A stretch of DNA of 64,000 nt from Imbricaverruca yamaguchii (Eukaryota; Arthropoda; Thecostraca; Neoverrucidae): positions 88,633-152,632 of the forward strand of contig JAOTOL010000876.1 in the NCBI GenBank assembly GCA_034440575.1. Reading direction: 5' to 3'. The notes below the pieces were generated by a model that was not told where the DNA came from, did not search any database, and saw nothing but the letters and a program-made list of their open reading frames with translations. How positions within the stretch are numbered: the stretch's first letter is position 1; the number at the start of each line of letters is the position of its first letter. The position numbers and the translations under genes were made by a program. Positions 33,350-43,651 of this stretch are shown one piece after another.

Positions 33350-33870
33350 GTCAAAGGTCACGGGAACAGCACAATGCACCATATGTCTGCGTTTCTGAAA
33401 ACTATTCGGAGGGCACAATAAATGAAGGAAATGGACGGGCCCAAATGGTTCGGCGGAAGGAGGCATACCACATAGGGTCCCATGTCCAAAGTTTAAATTG
33501 GCACAAAATGGATCGCAAAGCCAACCTTCTGGAGTGTGAGAGGGCCGGGGGGTTGAACGCCATTTGAAAAGCATACACACGTATATACATGCAACATGCA
33601 TTATATTGTCCACATTGAAGTAACACATCCTATGCCTTCCGATTGTCGAAGAGCCAAGACACGAAGGGCACGAATATTTTCCACGCTAAGGTGCTGTGCG
33701 AAGTAACAAAATAAATGAGTTACTTCTTAACAGCAATGATATGCCGCATGAAGGGATACAGGGAACCCAATTAGCTGAACAGCTTGTCACACCATTTCCG
33801 TATTTGCACCAGGAGGCAGTGTATCCACTGTCCAAGTAAACTCTCCGGAAGGATGAGCTGGTATGTCAGA
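33350..33870 (-). other. copy 1-like segment of intron 3 (copy 2)
   Basis: Collinear with 4450-5050 in zinc-finger copy 1: shared blocks TTCTGAAAA, GAAGAGCCAAG, CCAATTAGCTGAACAGCT, GTCACACCATTTCCGT and GGAAGGATGAG. This island shows where the original intron continues between the two large insertions. Confidence 0.75.
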
Positions 33871-33879
33871 CAATGTACG

Positions 33880-34738
33880 CGGTATGTCGGCAAATGTACG
33901 TTCATTTAGGCACACGTACCTTCGGGTTTACATCCACTTGGTTAGGTGCGAATACCATACGCACGTCAGCGCATTTACTTACATGCACATATGCATGGCT
34001 AATGTACGTTAGCACGATTGTACGTATCGCAAATGTACGTATGCGCAAATGCACGTAAGCGTGAATGCACGTATGTGCAAAAGTACGTGTGTTCAAATGT
34101 ACGTAGGCGCAAAGGCACGTAAGGGCGATAGTACGTTCGCGCATAAGTGCGTAGCGTACGCGCAAATGTACGCAAGTGCAAATGTTCGTATGAGTAAATA
34201 TAAGTAAGCGCAAATGTACGTATGCGTAAATACATCCCTGTACAAATGTACGTAAGCGCAAAAGAACGTAAGCTAAAATGTACGTAAGGGAACAGTACGT
34301 AAGCGCAATGGTACGTAAGCGCAAATGTACGTAAGCGCAAAAATACGTATGCGCAAATATACATATGTGCAATTGTACGTATGCGCAAATTTACATATGT
34401 GCAATTGTACGTATGCGCAAATGTACGCCTATTTACGCATGAGTACCTTTGGGTTTACGTATACTTAGTTAGGTGGATACGTCATATATACGTTTGCGGT
34501 CACCGGACAAATGTGTGTAAGCAAATGTACGCAAGCGCAGGTGTACGTATGGCAATTGCACGCAAGAGCATGTGTACGTACAGCCAATGTACATAAGCGC
34601 AAAAGGACGTATGATTACATGTACGCAGGTGCAAATGTATGTATGCACAAATGTACGTGTGTGCAAAGGTACCTATGTACAAATGCACGTGAGCGCAAAT
34701 GTACGTAAAGGCAAAAGTACGGAAGCGCAATTGTAAGT
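33880..34738. repeat. foldback-type array, left part
   Basis: A tandem array of degenerate 16-bp units with consensus GCGCAAATGTACGTAA, reading in one orientation, with two hinge segments (33895-33960 and 34425-34490) that contain GGGTTTAC and TTAGTTAGGTG or TTGGTTAGGTG. A terminus-like sequence, CACCGGACAAATG, occurs at 34501-34513. The array is cut by the L2-like LINE and continues at 41751. Confidence 0.8.
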
Positions 34739-34772
34739 CAGTCGTCTCCGAACTGTCACGGCGGGCGGACGT
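34738..34772 (+). promoter_or_regulatory. LINE internal promoter: initiator plus DPE
   Basis: The 5' end of the L2-like LINE reads TCAGTC (34738-34743), a match to the arthropod initiator TCAKTY with +1 at A34740. GGACGT lies at 34767-34772, exactly +28 to +33, matching the downstream promoter element. There is no TATA box. This layout is known from Jockey-type LINEs, where it lets a full-length RNA start at the first base of the element. Confidence 0.65.
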
Positions 34773-35037
34773 TGCCGGTGCTCGTGAGCGGAACGAACCG
34801 ACTGACTGTGCATCAGGGAGTATCTTGCTGAATGCATTAGTGAATTCAGTTGTCCATATCTTGTTGCTGTAGTGCGGTAGTATTTATCTAGTACTGTAGT
34901 AGCTGGTGGTGGGCAATTGTAATTTACTTTTTCAAGGTATTCTATTTGAAATCTATGAATTGTTAGTAAATATTTAGGGGCAAAGCGGATTCTACGTCAA
35001 ACATTATTACAGTGGGAAGTTATTAAACCTGCATAGG

Positions 35038-36027
35038 ATGTCTCAGCAGGGAAGTTTTGAGTTCCTCAAACAGTTGGTGGAAAAGCAACAGGCTAGAATT
35101 GATAAATTGGAAGGGATAGTCAAGTTAGCAAAGAAACAAGCTGAAGCTGCTGAAAACTACACCCGGCAAGATTGCCTCATCCTCAGGGGGAAATTGTCCA
35201 TCAGACCTGGAAAAAATTTGCGAGAGGAAGTCATGCACCTTATTTTCTTTCATACAGGCATCCAGTTTCCATCTTGGTGCATAAACACTGTTCACTGGCT
35301 AGGAAAAAAAGATAGCATTATCGTTAGATTTAACAACAAAGAAGTAAGGGAGGCAATTTACAGGAATAGGGTACCAAAAGATCTCTCAAAAAGGGGATTG
35401 TTTATTCATGAATCCCTCACCCAAGACAAGATGGCAATTGTTTCAAAGTGTGCAAAACTGAGACGTGAGGGCAAGTTAGCCACCTACTTCACCCAAGGTG
35501 GAAATGTCTTTGTAAAAAAAAACAAAGACATGCCCAGCATCTTGATTGGGGAGGCCACATCTGAGGAAGACATTATGTCTAAACTTCAACTACAGCCGAA
35601 TACTTATGAGGAGGCAATCAGAAAAGGAAAAAAGCAGTCCTCTGCTGAGACAGAGAAATTAACATCCACATCAACAGAGGTGACACCTAAGGTGAATCAT
35701 GAGATCCAGGAAATTCAGATGAATGGTAGAAATGTTGCAATTGAGTCAACTGACACCAAAGAAACAAGGGAGGAACAAAATGTTGTGACAGCCACAGGAG
35801 AGGTAGTGGTTACTGATCAGGAAGCCTGTGAAAGACAGATGCATGATACATCTAGGAACAGAAAAACTAGCAAAAAATCGAAGGGAGTTTCCAATAAAAA
35901 TAAGAGCCCTGCTCTCTCTTGTCATCCAACTGACATCAGTGATGACTCAGACTCACCTGCCTCAACTGAAAATCAATCCTCCAGGAGAATTCCTAGCCAG
36001 AGAGGAAAATCCAGGAACAAAAAATAA
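35038..36027 (+). CDS. LINE ORF1, L1-ORF1p-like RNA-binding protein
   Basis: 329 aa. Residues 8-45 form a heptad-rich coiled coil (KQLVEKQQARIDKLEGIVKL). An RRM-like domain follows (about 46-115: YTRQDCLILRGKL, SIIVRFNNKEVREAIYRNR) and a C-terminal domain (about 120-175: LFIHESLTQDKMAIVSKCAK, YFTQGGNVFVKK). This order is that of the transposase-22/L1-ORF1 type proteins carried by many CR1/L2-group LINEs. The last 150 residues are low-complexity, Ser/Thr/Lys-rich, with a basic end. The protein should form trimers that coat the LINE RNA. The frame is intact. Confidence 0.8.
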   Translation: MSQQGSFEFLKQLVEKQQARIDKLEGIVKLAKKQAEAAENYTRQDCLILRGKLSIRPGKNLREEVMHLIFFHTGIQFPSWCINTVHWLGKKDSIIVRFNNKEVREAIYRNRVPKDLSKRGLFIHESLTQDKMAIVSKCAKLRREGKLATYFTQGGNVFVKKNKDMPSILIGEATSEEDIMSKLQLQPNTYEEAIRKGKKQSSAETEKLTSTSTEVTPKVNHEIQEIQMNGRNVAIESTDTKETREEQNVVTATGEVVVTDQEACERQMHDTSRNRKTSKKSKGVSNKNKSPALSCHPTDISDDSDSPASTENQSSRRIPSQRGKSRNKK

Positions 36028-38315
36028 GAATAAGTAGCAGTTAGGACAACAATGTTGAAAATTATTTTTGTGCAGAAACTGAAATTTGGACAAATTTAGA
36101 CAAACTTTATAGTGGTTGACATCTTAGGTGCCTAGGTTGGACGTGGATATTGGATTCGGCATTCGATTCCTGAATCTGTGTTCTATTATATATGTATGTA
36201 TGAGTATATGTGTATATATTTATATATATGTGTATATATTTGTGTGCGGTGGAGTGCAGATTCAGCATATCTATGGATATGTGTATGCCTGGGTGGGTGT
36301 GCCTGGTAGGTACACTTACTATGTGGGCATGTGCATATTTTTTACCTCAATATGCACTGTGTAAACATTGTGTCAAAGATCTAGTATCTATTTACCTATA
36401 TACCTGGTACCTGGCTCAATACCAACTTACCAAGCATCAGACCAAGTCCTACCCCCTGGGTAGTGCAGGTTACCTAACTACCCAGATACCAACCTCACTG
36501 CTCATTTCAGACCTCCCTAGGTGAACTGCTAGCTACAGAAACAAAAATAATTATATCAGGGTATCTACCACATTATTTGGACAGATAACTAAGCAGCAGT
36601 TACACTTAAAAATAACATTTACATTGGTACAATCAACTGTTGCTTCCAATTATCCCTTATATCAATACAATAACACAGCTGACTAGTACAAATTGGCATC
36701 GGAAGTCAGCAGCTTCCCCTCCCTCCCTGGGGCAGCTATGCATCAGCTTTTAAATTCAGGAAGGTAGTAAATTTACAATAAATAGAATGCCAGGAACTTG
36801 CACAATATAAGATTACATGCCTTACCGTCCTTTTGCACAAAATAAATACTAATTATTCATCCAAGATGAAACGAACCATAAATCAAAATTAATATTCAAG
36901 AAATGAATATTACCTCTTGATTCAAAATGTCCGTTCAAGGATGATACAGTTTCTGCGCACATATTACATATTAAGCTAATTTTAATCAGATGTAATGCAC
37001 TGATACTAAGCTTCCCTGTGTCAGGGTCAGGTAGAGCGGGTTGTTCAGGGTTGGAGTGTTGGTCAGTATGCTTTCGTGACATTTTGGAGAGGCAGAGGAG
37101 CATGCTGTGAATGCTGCACCTTCATTTGGTGTGAATGCAGGCATACACTGCTACCCAAATGCCAACAGTGATGTTTTACTTCCTCACTGGTACAAGTTTT
37201 TTAATGCTTGCTTGACTTGATACTTCTGGGTGATCAATGTGACATTTCACTTGCATCAAGCCCCCAGGCTGGTACCGGATTGGTCTGCCATTGTGCTATT
37301 GGACCAACTTCGGTACAAGTCGAGTGAATGTGTGTATGCATGTATGTGGGTTGCTGAAAAGCACCAGTTTTAATATTTTAACCTGGACACTGGGGGCTTA
37401 TACACTTGTGCACTTTTTAATTTCAAAGCAATCATCAACTTGATGAATTTGATCATATCATGTCAAGCTTGTAATAACTTGAGGCTGGGATTGTATGAGA
37501 CTGCAATAGCATGCATGTATTACAACTATCCATCTGTACCATATGTTATGAAAGATGATTGACCATAAAAAACCATGGCAATGCTGCTCCCTGGTCCCTT
37601 GATCAACCGGAAGACTAGTAATTGGAACCTTAACATGATAAAAGTTTCATATAAAATTAACTGAAGGTAAATGTTTATTGTAAAATCACAGCTTGAATGA
37701 ACAATATTGCAATGACCTTTGACTAACATGCAATGCAATTAGTTAATGATTATTCTTTCTGAATATGTTATAATCATCAGTTGATGTTCTTGGCAAGTTA
37801 ATACAACAGAAGGCAGCTAGTTTGCTGACTTGCTTATAATCATTTCAATCTGATATTTTTTATTTTTTATTTTTTATTTTGAACATTGAACATGTATTAA
37901 TCTGCCATTATGTTGACATATGAGAGAGCATGCTGCTTGGAGATGTTATTGTCATTAAATTGTAAATTGCTGCCTAGGGAGGGAGGGGTGTCGTGGACAA
38001 CCGGTGTTCCTGAAGTTTACTGCTGCGGGGATAGTTGACAACTTCCCACACATGGTCCTGGCAAGTGTTCCTTTCACTTGCAATAGAATCCTTGCTCCTC
38101 TATCATCTTATTTAAGCATAAAACTATCTAGATTTGTTTGTCTAACTATGATTCTTAATGGTGTGAGCTTTACCTCTAATTTCCTTTTTCCATTTTACTT
38201 TCCAATCACTCATTGTCCATTTTGTGTTCCAGTTCATTGTTCATGCACAATTATTATTCCAAGTTTTCCATTTCCAGAACAAATCACCATTTCCAGTTGG
38301 CTCATTCCCTGATTA
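36028..38315 (+). other. 2.29-kb gap between LINE ORF1 and ORF2
   Basis: No frame of note. It contains a TATATG/TGTATA microsatellite (36187-36248) and AT-rich sequence. Such gaps are usually short in LINEs, so an unrecognised nested insertion, a lost exon-like part, or a true long spacer are all possible. I found no terminal repeats. Confidence 0.5.
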
Positions 38316-41294
38316 ATGAGTGGGCTAAAACTTGAAGGAGCTACATTGGAGTTGCTAGGGAATGATTTGAGTGATAAATACCCTCCTCATGAACATATAC
38401 TGTCACAGTGTAAATATTATTCATTACCTCAACCACTTAACTTGAATGTTGGGTTCTCAGTACTTCATATCAATGCAAGGTCCCTCAAGAATAAATTTGA
38501 TGATGTTATTACTCTTCTAACAAATTTTGAAGTTGATTGGTCAGTTATTTGTGTGTCAGAGACATGGTTGAAGAAAGATTTAGAGCAATACTTTAGTCTA
38601 AAAAATTATAATCTTTTTGCATCTAGTAGAAAAGGAGGTGAAGGTGGAGGTACAGCAATATATGTAAGTAATAGATATGAGGCTAGGGAAAGAAAAGACC
38701 TGGAGAGTGATCATTTTGAGACAAGTTTTCTGGAAATCAAAATGAAGTTGGGTGCAACAGCAAAGAGATTCCTAGTGGGGGAAATATATAGACCTCCAAA
38801 CCTGAGCCATACCTTATTTATGGACTACTTGGAAAAAATACTTGATTCATTGGAAAACACTAAGTGTACATGTGTCATAGCAGGGGACTTCAATTACAAT
38901 CTTTTGAAATATCACTCTGATAAACCTACACTTAGTTTTATGAATATGTTAAATTCCTATGGATTTTTCCCAACCATCTCGAAAGCGACCCGGATTTCTA
39001 ATAATTCTGATGCCCTTTTGGATAATATATTTATAAATGATGTTAATGTCGTGAACAATTCAGGAATTCTACTTCATGATTTATCGGATCATTTTCCAGT
39101 TTTTCTTAATCTGTCATTAATTCAAAGCACAACTATAACAAGACATTCAGTGACAGTCTTTGATAAGAATAAAATAAGTGAATTAAATGATCACCTCATT
39201 AGTACATTGGAAGCCTTTCAAGATGAGACTGATGCTAATCAAGCATGCAACAAACTTATTAAAGCTTATGAAACAGGTATACAAAAATTATCTAAAACTT
39301 TTACACCCAGTAGAAGAAAGAATCCAATTAAACCATGGGTAACCCCTGCACTTCTGTGTTCAATAAATACAAAAAATAAACTATATGCAAAATATATTAG
39401 GAATAAAATTTTACTGAATGAAAATAAATACAAAATGTATAGGAACATGCTTTGCAATGTGCTTAGGGATGCGAAACGATTATATTACAAGAGGGCATTT
39501 CAGGATAGCAAAGGTGATGGCAAAAAAACATGGAAGTATTTGAATGAAATTATCAACAAGAATGAATTGCAAACAGTTCCTCCAATGTGTTTTGCTGATA
39601 ACTCTGGGACTACCTGTGAAAATGAACAAATACCTGATAAATTTAATACATTTTTTTCAACGATAGGTAGTGAGTTGGAAACGAAAATACCTGTGACACA
39701 CATCAGTCCATTAAATTATCTTACACAGCCTAATTATGCAAGCATTAACAATATTCCTTCTGTTAATGATGCTCAGATTGAAGACATTATTAAGACTTTA
39801 AACCCTGTTGGTGGAGGTATGGATAAAATTAGTACAAAAATTTTGATTGGAACATATAGAAGTATTTTACAACATCTAACATATTTCTTTAATCTTTGTC
39901 TGAACACTGCAATATTCCCTGATAGATTAAAATCTGCAGTTATAATTCCTGTATATAAAGCAGGGAAAAATAATAAATTTACTAATTATAGGCCAATCTC
40001 TTTGCTACCAATATTTTCGAAAGTACTGGAAAGATTAATACATTTTTGGGTATCATCATTTCTAAATGAAAATAATATCATGCACCCATTGCAATTCGGC
40101 TTCAGAAAAAAACACAGCGCATACATGCCAATTGCTCTGATGCATAACGAAGTAACCAAATCCCTTGTAAATAATAAATTAGTTTGTACTCTGTATCTTG
40201 ATTTAAAAAAAGCTTTTGACACCGTCAGCATCAGCATTTTGTTACAAAAATTGAACTTTATTGGCTTTAGAGGAAATATATATAAACTGTTAGCCTCATA
40301 CTTATCAAATAGATCTCAAAGAACCAAGATACATGACATCATCTCCCAACCATTACATATCACAAAAGGTGTTCCTCAAGGTTCGATTCTTGGACCTCTG
40401 CTATTTACTTTATACATTAACGATCTCTGCAATGTTTCCAATTTGGCTAGCTTTTACCTATTTGCAGATGACACTGCCGTAACTATTACAGCTAATGATC
40501 ATTCTGAATTACAAAGTAAAGTAAATGAGGTAATACCCAAAATAATTACGTGGTTTCATACCAACAGATTATCTATTAATGCTGATAAGACTGGATATCA
40601 AATTTTTTCCAGGAAACCATGTGATGACCTTCATGTCAAAATAAATACTTCCAATATTAGAAGGCATAGCTGTATAAAATATTTAGGTGTATTTATTGAT
40701 GAAGACATGACATGGAAAAGCCATATAAATGCCATCTCTTCAAAACTTAGCAGGAATATTGGAATTATAGGCAAGTCTAGGTACTTTTTATCAACTTGTG
40801 AATTGCTTCTTCTGTATAATTCTCTAATATTGCCATATTTAAATTATTGTGCTGTTGTCTGGGGAAGTACGTATCACTCTAAGCTTGATAAAATTATTAA
40901 GTTGCAGAAGCGTGTTATTAGGATTGTTGATAAGAAACCGTACTTATACCATACAAATGAATTGTTTATTAAACATAGAGTTCTAAAGTTTCTGGACATA
41001 GTTGATGAGCAATGTATTTACATCATGCTAGGTTTTCTAAATCAATCATTACCAGCACCTCTTTCTAATATGTTTCAACTTTATGAACAAGGTGGCCTCA
41101 GAGTTAGACAACATTTTCAAATACCCTTTTCTGATATCAATTATAGAATGTTTTCATTACCCTTTATTGCACCAAAAGCCTGGAATAAAATAATCTGCTC
41201 TCACTTCCACAGGATTGATGATGTACCTAGGAGTAAAATTATCTTGAAGAAACACATCAGACAATACATTATTAGAAAATATGAACTTTTTTAA
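38316..41294 (+). CDS. LINE ORF2: endonuclease and reverse transcriptase
   Basis: 992 aa, uninterrupted. The APE-type endonuclease (about 45-270) keeps the catalytic set: Asn53 (HINARS), Glu82 (SETWL), the YRPP turn at 158-161, Asp191 and Asn193 (GDFN), and Asp258-His259 (SDHFP). The RT (about 530-800) has NYRPISLLP, FGFRKKHSAY, LYLDLKKAFDT, KGVPQGSILGPLL and the catalytic FADD at about 716-719, then YLGVFIDEDMTWKSH. A C-terminal region (LILPYLNYCAVVWG, LQKRVIRIV) follows. There is no RNase H. The style fits the L2/Daphne side of the Jockey superfamily. It nicks target DNA and copies the element RNA in place. All key residues are present, so it may be active. Confidence 0.9.
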   Translation: MSGLKLEGATLELLGNDLSDKYPPHEHILSQCKYYSLPQPLNLNVGFSVLHINARSLKNKFDDVITLLTNFEVDWSVICVSETWLKKDLEQYFSLKNYNLFASSRKGGEGGGTAIYVSNRYEARERKDLESDHFETSFLEIKMKLGATAKRFLVGEIYRPPNLSHTLFMDYLEKILDSLENTKCTCVIAGDFNYNLLKYHSDKPTLSFMNMLNSYGFFPTISKATRISNNSDALLDNIFINDVNVVNNSGILLHDLSDHFPVFLNLSLIQSTTITRHSVTVFDKNKISELNDHLISTLEAFQDETDANQACNKLIKAYETGIQKLSKTFTPSRRKNPIKPWVTPALLCSINTKNKLYAKYIRNKILLNENKYKMYRNMLCNVLRDAKRLYYKRAFQDSKGDGKKTWKYLNEIINKNELQTVPPMCFADNSGTTCENEQIPDKFNTFFSTIGSELETKIPVTHISPLNYLTQPNYASINNIPSVNDAQIEDIIKTLNPVGGGMDKISTKILIGTYRSILQHLTYFFNLCLNTAIFPDRLKSAVIIPVYKAGKNNKFTNYRPISLLPIFSKVLERLIHFWVSSFLNENNIMHPLQFGFRKKHSAYMPIALMHNEVTKSLVNNKLVCTLYLDLKKAFDTVSISILLQKLNFIGFRGNIYKLLASYLSNRSQRTKIHDIISQPLHITKGVPQGSILGPLLFTLYINDLCNVSNLASFYLFADDTAVTITANDHSELQSKVNEVIPKIITWFHTNRLSINADKTGYQIFSRKPCDDLHVKINTSNIRRHSCIKYLGVFIDEDMTWKSHINAISSKLSRNIGIIGKSRYFLSTCELLLLYNSLILPYLNYCAVVWGSTYHSKLDKIIKLQKRVIRIVDKKPYLYHTNELFIKHRVLKFLDIVDEQCIYIMLGFLNQSLPAPLSNMFQLYEQGGLRVRQHFQIPFSDINYRMFSLPFIAPKAWNKIICSHFHRIDDVPRSKIILKKHIRQYIIRKYELF

Positions 41295-41750
41295 TAATAT
41301 GTTGGTAATGGTAATGTGCTATGCATGGTGATCTGGTATCATTTGGACATTTTCGTTTAAGAATCATGTTTTCTTTTCTTTCTTCCTCTTCATACTTGGT
41401 CGTCCTTTCTCCTTAGTGTTGTAGTAGTTTAGGAAATGCATGTGCAAGGTTATGATTTTGTATTATTTCCCCATTAACACCTATAGCAGTTATTTTCGTG
41501 GAGCCCTCGAAGACGTTACTAGCATTGCTAATTGTCTGAGAGGGCTTCAGGAACATCTTTTACTAATATCTGGTGGCGGGATCTGTCAAGCAAGAAACAG
41601 GAGCGGGGAGTGGTGTGACCTGCCTTGATTTGCTTACCATGACCTACCTCTCAACCTTGGAATTTAACGTAATTAGGTCGCACGGGTATGGAAGGGCACT
41701 CCTGCCTACCTATTAATGGGTAGGGGAATTTAAAAAAAAAAAAAAAAAAA

Positions 41751-42224
41751 GTAAGCGCAAAAGTACGTAAGAGCAAATGTACGTAAATGCAAATGTACGT
41801 CAGCGCAGAAGTACGTAAGCGCAAAAGTACGTAAGCGCAAATGTACCCATGCGCAACAGTACGTAAACGTAAAAGAATGAACGAGCAAATGTACGGATGA
41901 GCCAGTGCACGCACATTTAGACCTACGTGCCTTTGCGTTTAAGCACGGTTGGTTGGTTGCATTTGTCATACGTACATTTGCTCTGAGGTATATTTGCCAT
42001 CTGTAAATTTGCGTTTAAGTAAATTTTGCATACGTACACCTGAATTTACGTGCAATCACCATACGTACATTTGTGCATACGTACTTTTTCGCTTAGGTAC
42101 ACTTGCGCTTACGTACATTTGCACTTACGTACATTTGCGCTTATGCATATTTGCGCTTACGTACAATTGTGCTTACGTACATTAGCCATACGTACATCTG
42201 CGCTTGCGTACATTTGTCCGGTTA
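41751..42224. repeat. foldback-type array, right part with orientation switch
   Basis: 41751-41895 continues the left array in the same orientation. A hinge (41905-41965, GCGTTTAAGCACGGTTGGTTGG) follows, then 42040-42215 carries the same 16-bp units in the opposite orientation (TTACGTACATTTGCGC). The right end, CATTTGTCCGGTTACC, is the complement of the left terminus-like sequence near 34498-34513, and inward of both ends about 40 bp still match. With the LINE removed, the element is about 0.7 kb. Confidence 0.75.
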
Positions 42225-42366
42225 CCCGCAGAGCACGTAGGCAACACTGAGGAAACCGGTCACTTGTGAATTTTTCGTTCCCTGGATCTTTCTCAGGGAT
42301 ACCTAGGCTCACGATAGGCAGATCATAGGAAGTATAAATTATGATCACATATTCATGAAAACAGTG

Positions 42367-42522
42367 GCTGGTTGGTTATTGGTTTTACGCCACATCGACC
42401 GTCGAGTCATGTAGCGTCACCAATCTCTCACGCCGATTGCTCGCGGGCGAAGAATAGCGACAGGTGATTCTCGAACCAACAACCTTTCGATTGTGAGACG
42501 GGCAACTTACCCCTAGACTACG
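42367..42522 (-). mobile_element. full-length tRNA-derived SINE (family 1)
   Basis: 156 bp flanked by GAAAACAGTG (42357-42366) and GAAAACAATG (42523-42532). On the minus strand the head has an A box (TAGTCTAGGGG) and a B box (GGTTCGAGAAT) at tRNA-like spacing. A body and an AACCAATAACCAACC tail follow. It would be transcribed by RNA polymerase III and mobilised by a partner LINE that cannot be named here. Confidence 0.85.
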
Positions 42523-42824
42523 GAAAACAATGAAAGTATAAATATGCACGTCCAGTTCCTAAGTTTTTCCAGACATCCGTCAGAGGTAGCTGGAAATAAT
42601 TTGCCCGAGGGCCGCCTATGATATTGTCACGTAATTCATATTCTGAAGCCATGTGCACAGGAGCAGGTTTGGAACAGTTGTTGAGTTTCACGTCCCCCTC
42701 ACAAACGGAAAGAGAACAGCAATAATATAATCAAAGGGGATCCACCTGCGCTACCAGAACAGGGTTCAGTGTTAAAGCAGGTGTACAAATTTTGATTTCC
42801 CATGTTTATAGTATAAACACAACC

Positions 42825-42883
42825 GTTGCTAGGCAACCAGTTCACGAGTCGCATTCCTGATGAAACTGCTGTTGCTGGGCAAC
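42825..42883. promoter_or_regulatory. two RFX-type X-box motifs
   Basis: GTTGCTAGGCAAC (42825-42837) and GTTGCTGGGCAAC (42871-42883) both match the RFX consensus GTNRCC-N(0-3)-RGYAAC style palindrome. Copy 1 has a weaker single match, ATTGCTCGGCAAC (5118-5130), also in intron 3. Binding is inferred from sequence only. Confidence 0.5.
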
Positions 42884-43156
42884 CAGACAAACATTGCCCT
42901 CAAGAGCACACTGCTGTTGTCAGCAGCCCACCATCTTACAGAACAATGTCATCTAGCACTACCGGCATGCATATTCTTGATCCATGCAGGAAGACGGCCG
43001 GAATGCACTGCACTTGGAACATATTTTTGCATATCTCGTGTTATTTAAGTCGCATATGTCAGCGCATTTGAAAATTTTGCAGCGAACAGTAGTGACAGCT
43101 ACACAGCCAGTGATCCAGCACCACACTCCTGACGAGCCTACCGTTGCTGATGAACC

Positions 43157-43187
43157 TGTCTGGTAAGACATCGTGTCTCACCAGACA
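43157..43187. other. conserved intronic stem-loop (copy 2)
   Basis: Arms TGTCTGGTAAGACA (43157-43170) and TGTCTCACCAGACA (43174-43187) pair over 14 positions with one G-U type difference and a 3-nt loop. In the transcript it starts 18 nt after the exon 3 donor, the same offset as in copy 1. Confidence 0.65.
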
Positions 43188-43204
43188 CGTATGCCAGGAC
43201 TCAC

Positions 43205-43254
43205 CGGCTATGGTTCTCAGCTGATGTTCCAGTGTGGCCGAAGTACTTGCGCTT
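43205..43254 (-). CDS. zinc-finger copy 2, exon 3 (50 nt micro-exon)
   Basis: The same length, acceptor (CTCGTTTTCAG), donor (CCG|GTGAGT) and phases as exon 3 of copy 1. It encodes SASTSATLEHQLRTIA between boundary codons. The three residue changes against copy 1 are substitutions without indels, which supports selection on the frame or recent duplication. Confidence 0.7.
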
Positions 43255-43464
43255 CTGAAAACGAGCACATCACTTTTGTCACGGTCGCAATACACAGAGG
43301 TGCGTAGCTTTCGAGGGTCCAGGGTCGGAAAAAAGACTGTTCCAGATTTTTGTCATCCAAAACTTTACCTTCTCCAGAAATGTATGTCATTAGTTTTCAA
43401 TTTGCAGGTTGAATAACGCTATATGACGATGAATTGCTCGGCCATACAACATTAGAGCCACTGG

Positions 43465-43651
43465 TTTGTTTGTTTATTGGGTGATTCACGACGCACTTTA
43501 TGCAAATTCACGGTTAATGGCGCCGCCAACACTGTTTCGCCAGTGGGCCGAGGGATTGGGAAATGTCCAGAGAGGTGCGAGTGTCGAACCGGGGACCTTT
43601 GGTACCCAGAGCCCAACACCTTAGCCACTCGGCCACCCCCGCCCCTCAAGG
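43465..43651 (-). mobile_element. tRNA-derived SINE (family 2)
   Basis: The minus strand begins with a tRNA-like head: A box TGGCCGAGTGG, as in tRNA-Ser/Leu, and B box GGTTCGACACT, then a body and an AATAAACAAACAAACC tail. It is flanked by GCCACTGG (43457-43464) and GTCACTGG (43652-43659). It differs in sequence from family 1 and lies in intron 2 of copy 2. Confidence 0.8.

Larger units (their letters stand above)
34740..41750 (+). mobile_element. structurally complete L2-like LINE (family C)
   Basis: About 7.0 kb, with an initiator/DPE promoter at the 5' end, ORF1 (35038-36027), a long inter-ORF gap, ORF2 (38316-41294), a 3' UTR with a small hairpin (CCTACC 41705-41710, GGTAGG 41719-41724) and a 19-A tail (41732-41750). 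It inserted into the 16-bp foldback array, which continues in the same orientation on the far side of the tail, so target duplications cannot be told from the array itself. Both ORFs are open, so this is a candidate source element. It lies inside intron 3 of zinc-finger copy 2 in the opposite orientation. Confidence 0.8.
24314..43204 (-). other. intron 3 of zinc-finger copy 2 (18.9 kb)
   Basis: The donor GTGAGT at 43204 and the acceptor TTTCAG at 24314 match those of the 940-bp intron 3 in copy 1. Segments collinear with copy 1 survive at 24314-24360, about 33350-33870 and roughly 43150-43204. Everything between is inserted: an I-like LINE with nested insertions, a foldback repeat carrying a complete L2-like LINE, and SINEs. 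Confidence 0.7.

Noticed and set aside
33902..34730. Long repetitive YICAYVHLRLRTFA-type open frames
   Set aside because: They arise because the 16-bp satellite unit, not divisible by three but read in three successive frames, lacks stops. The same frames appear in the arrays at 41.7-42.2 and 59.5 kb.
36128..36364. Small membrane protein in the LINE spacer
   Set aside because: The hydrophobic frame is a translation of a TATA/TGTA microsatellite.
42460..42522. A genuine tRNA gene in SINE family 1
   Set aside because: It is tRNA-like only over the promoter boxes. Three related copies share the same non-tRNA body, and the two full-length ones are bounded by target duplications.
43585..43651. 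A genuine tRNA-Ser/Leu gene
   Set aside because: A and B boxes are good, but acceptor and anticodon stems do not close, and the sequence continues into a SINE body and tail with target duplications.
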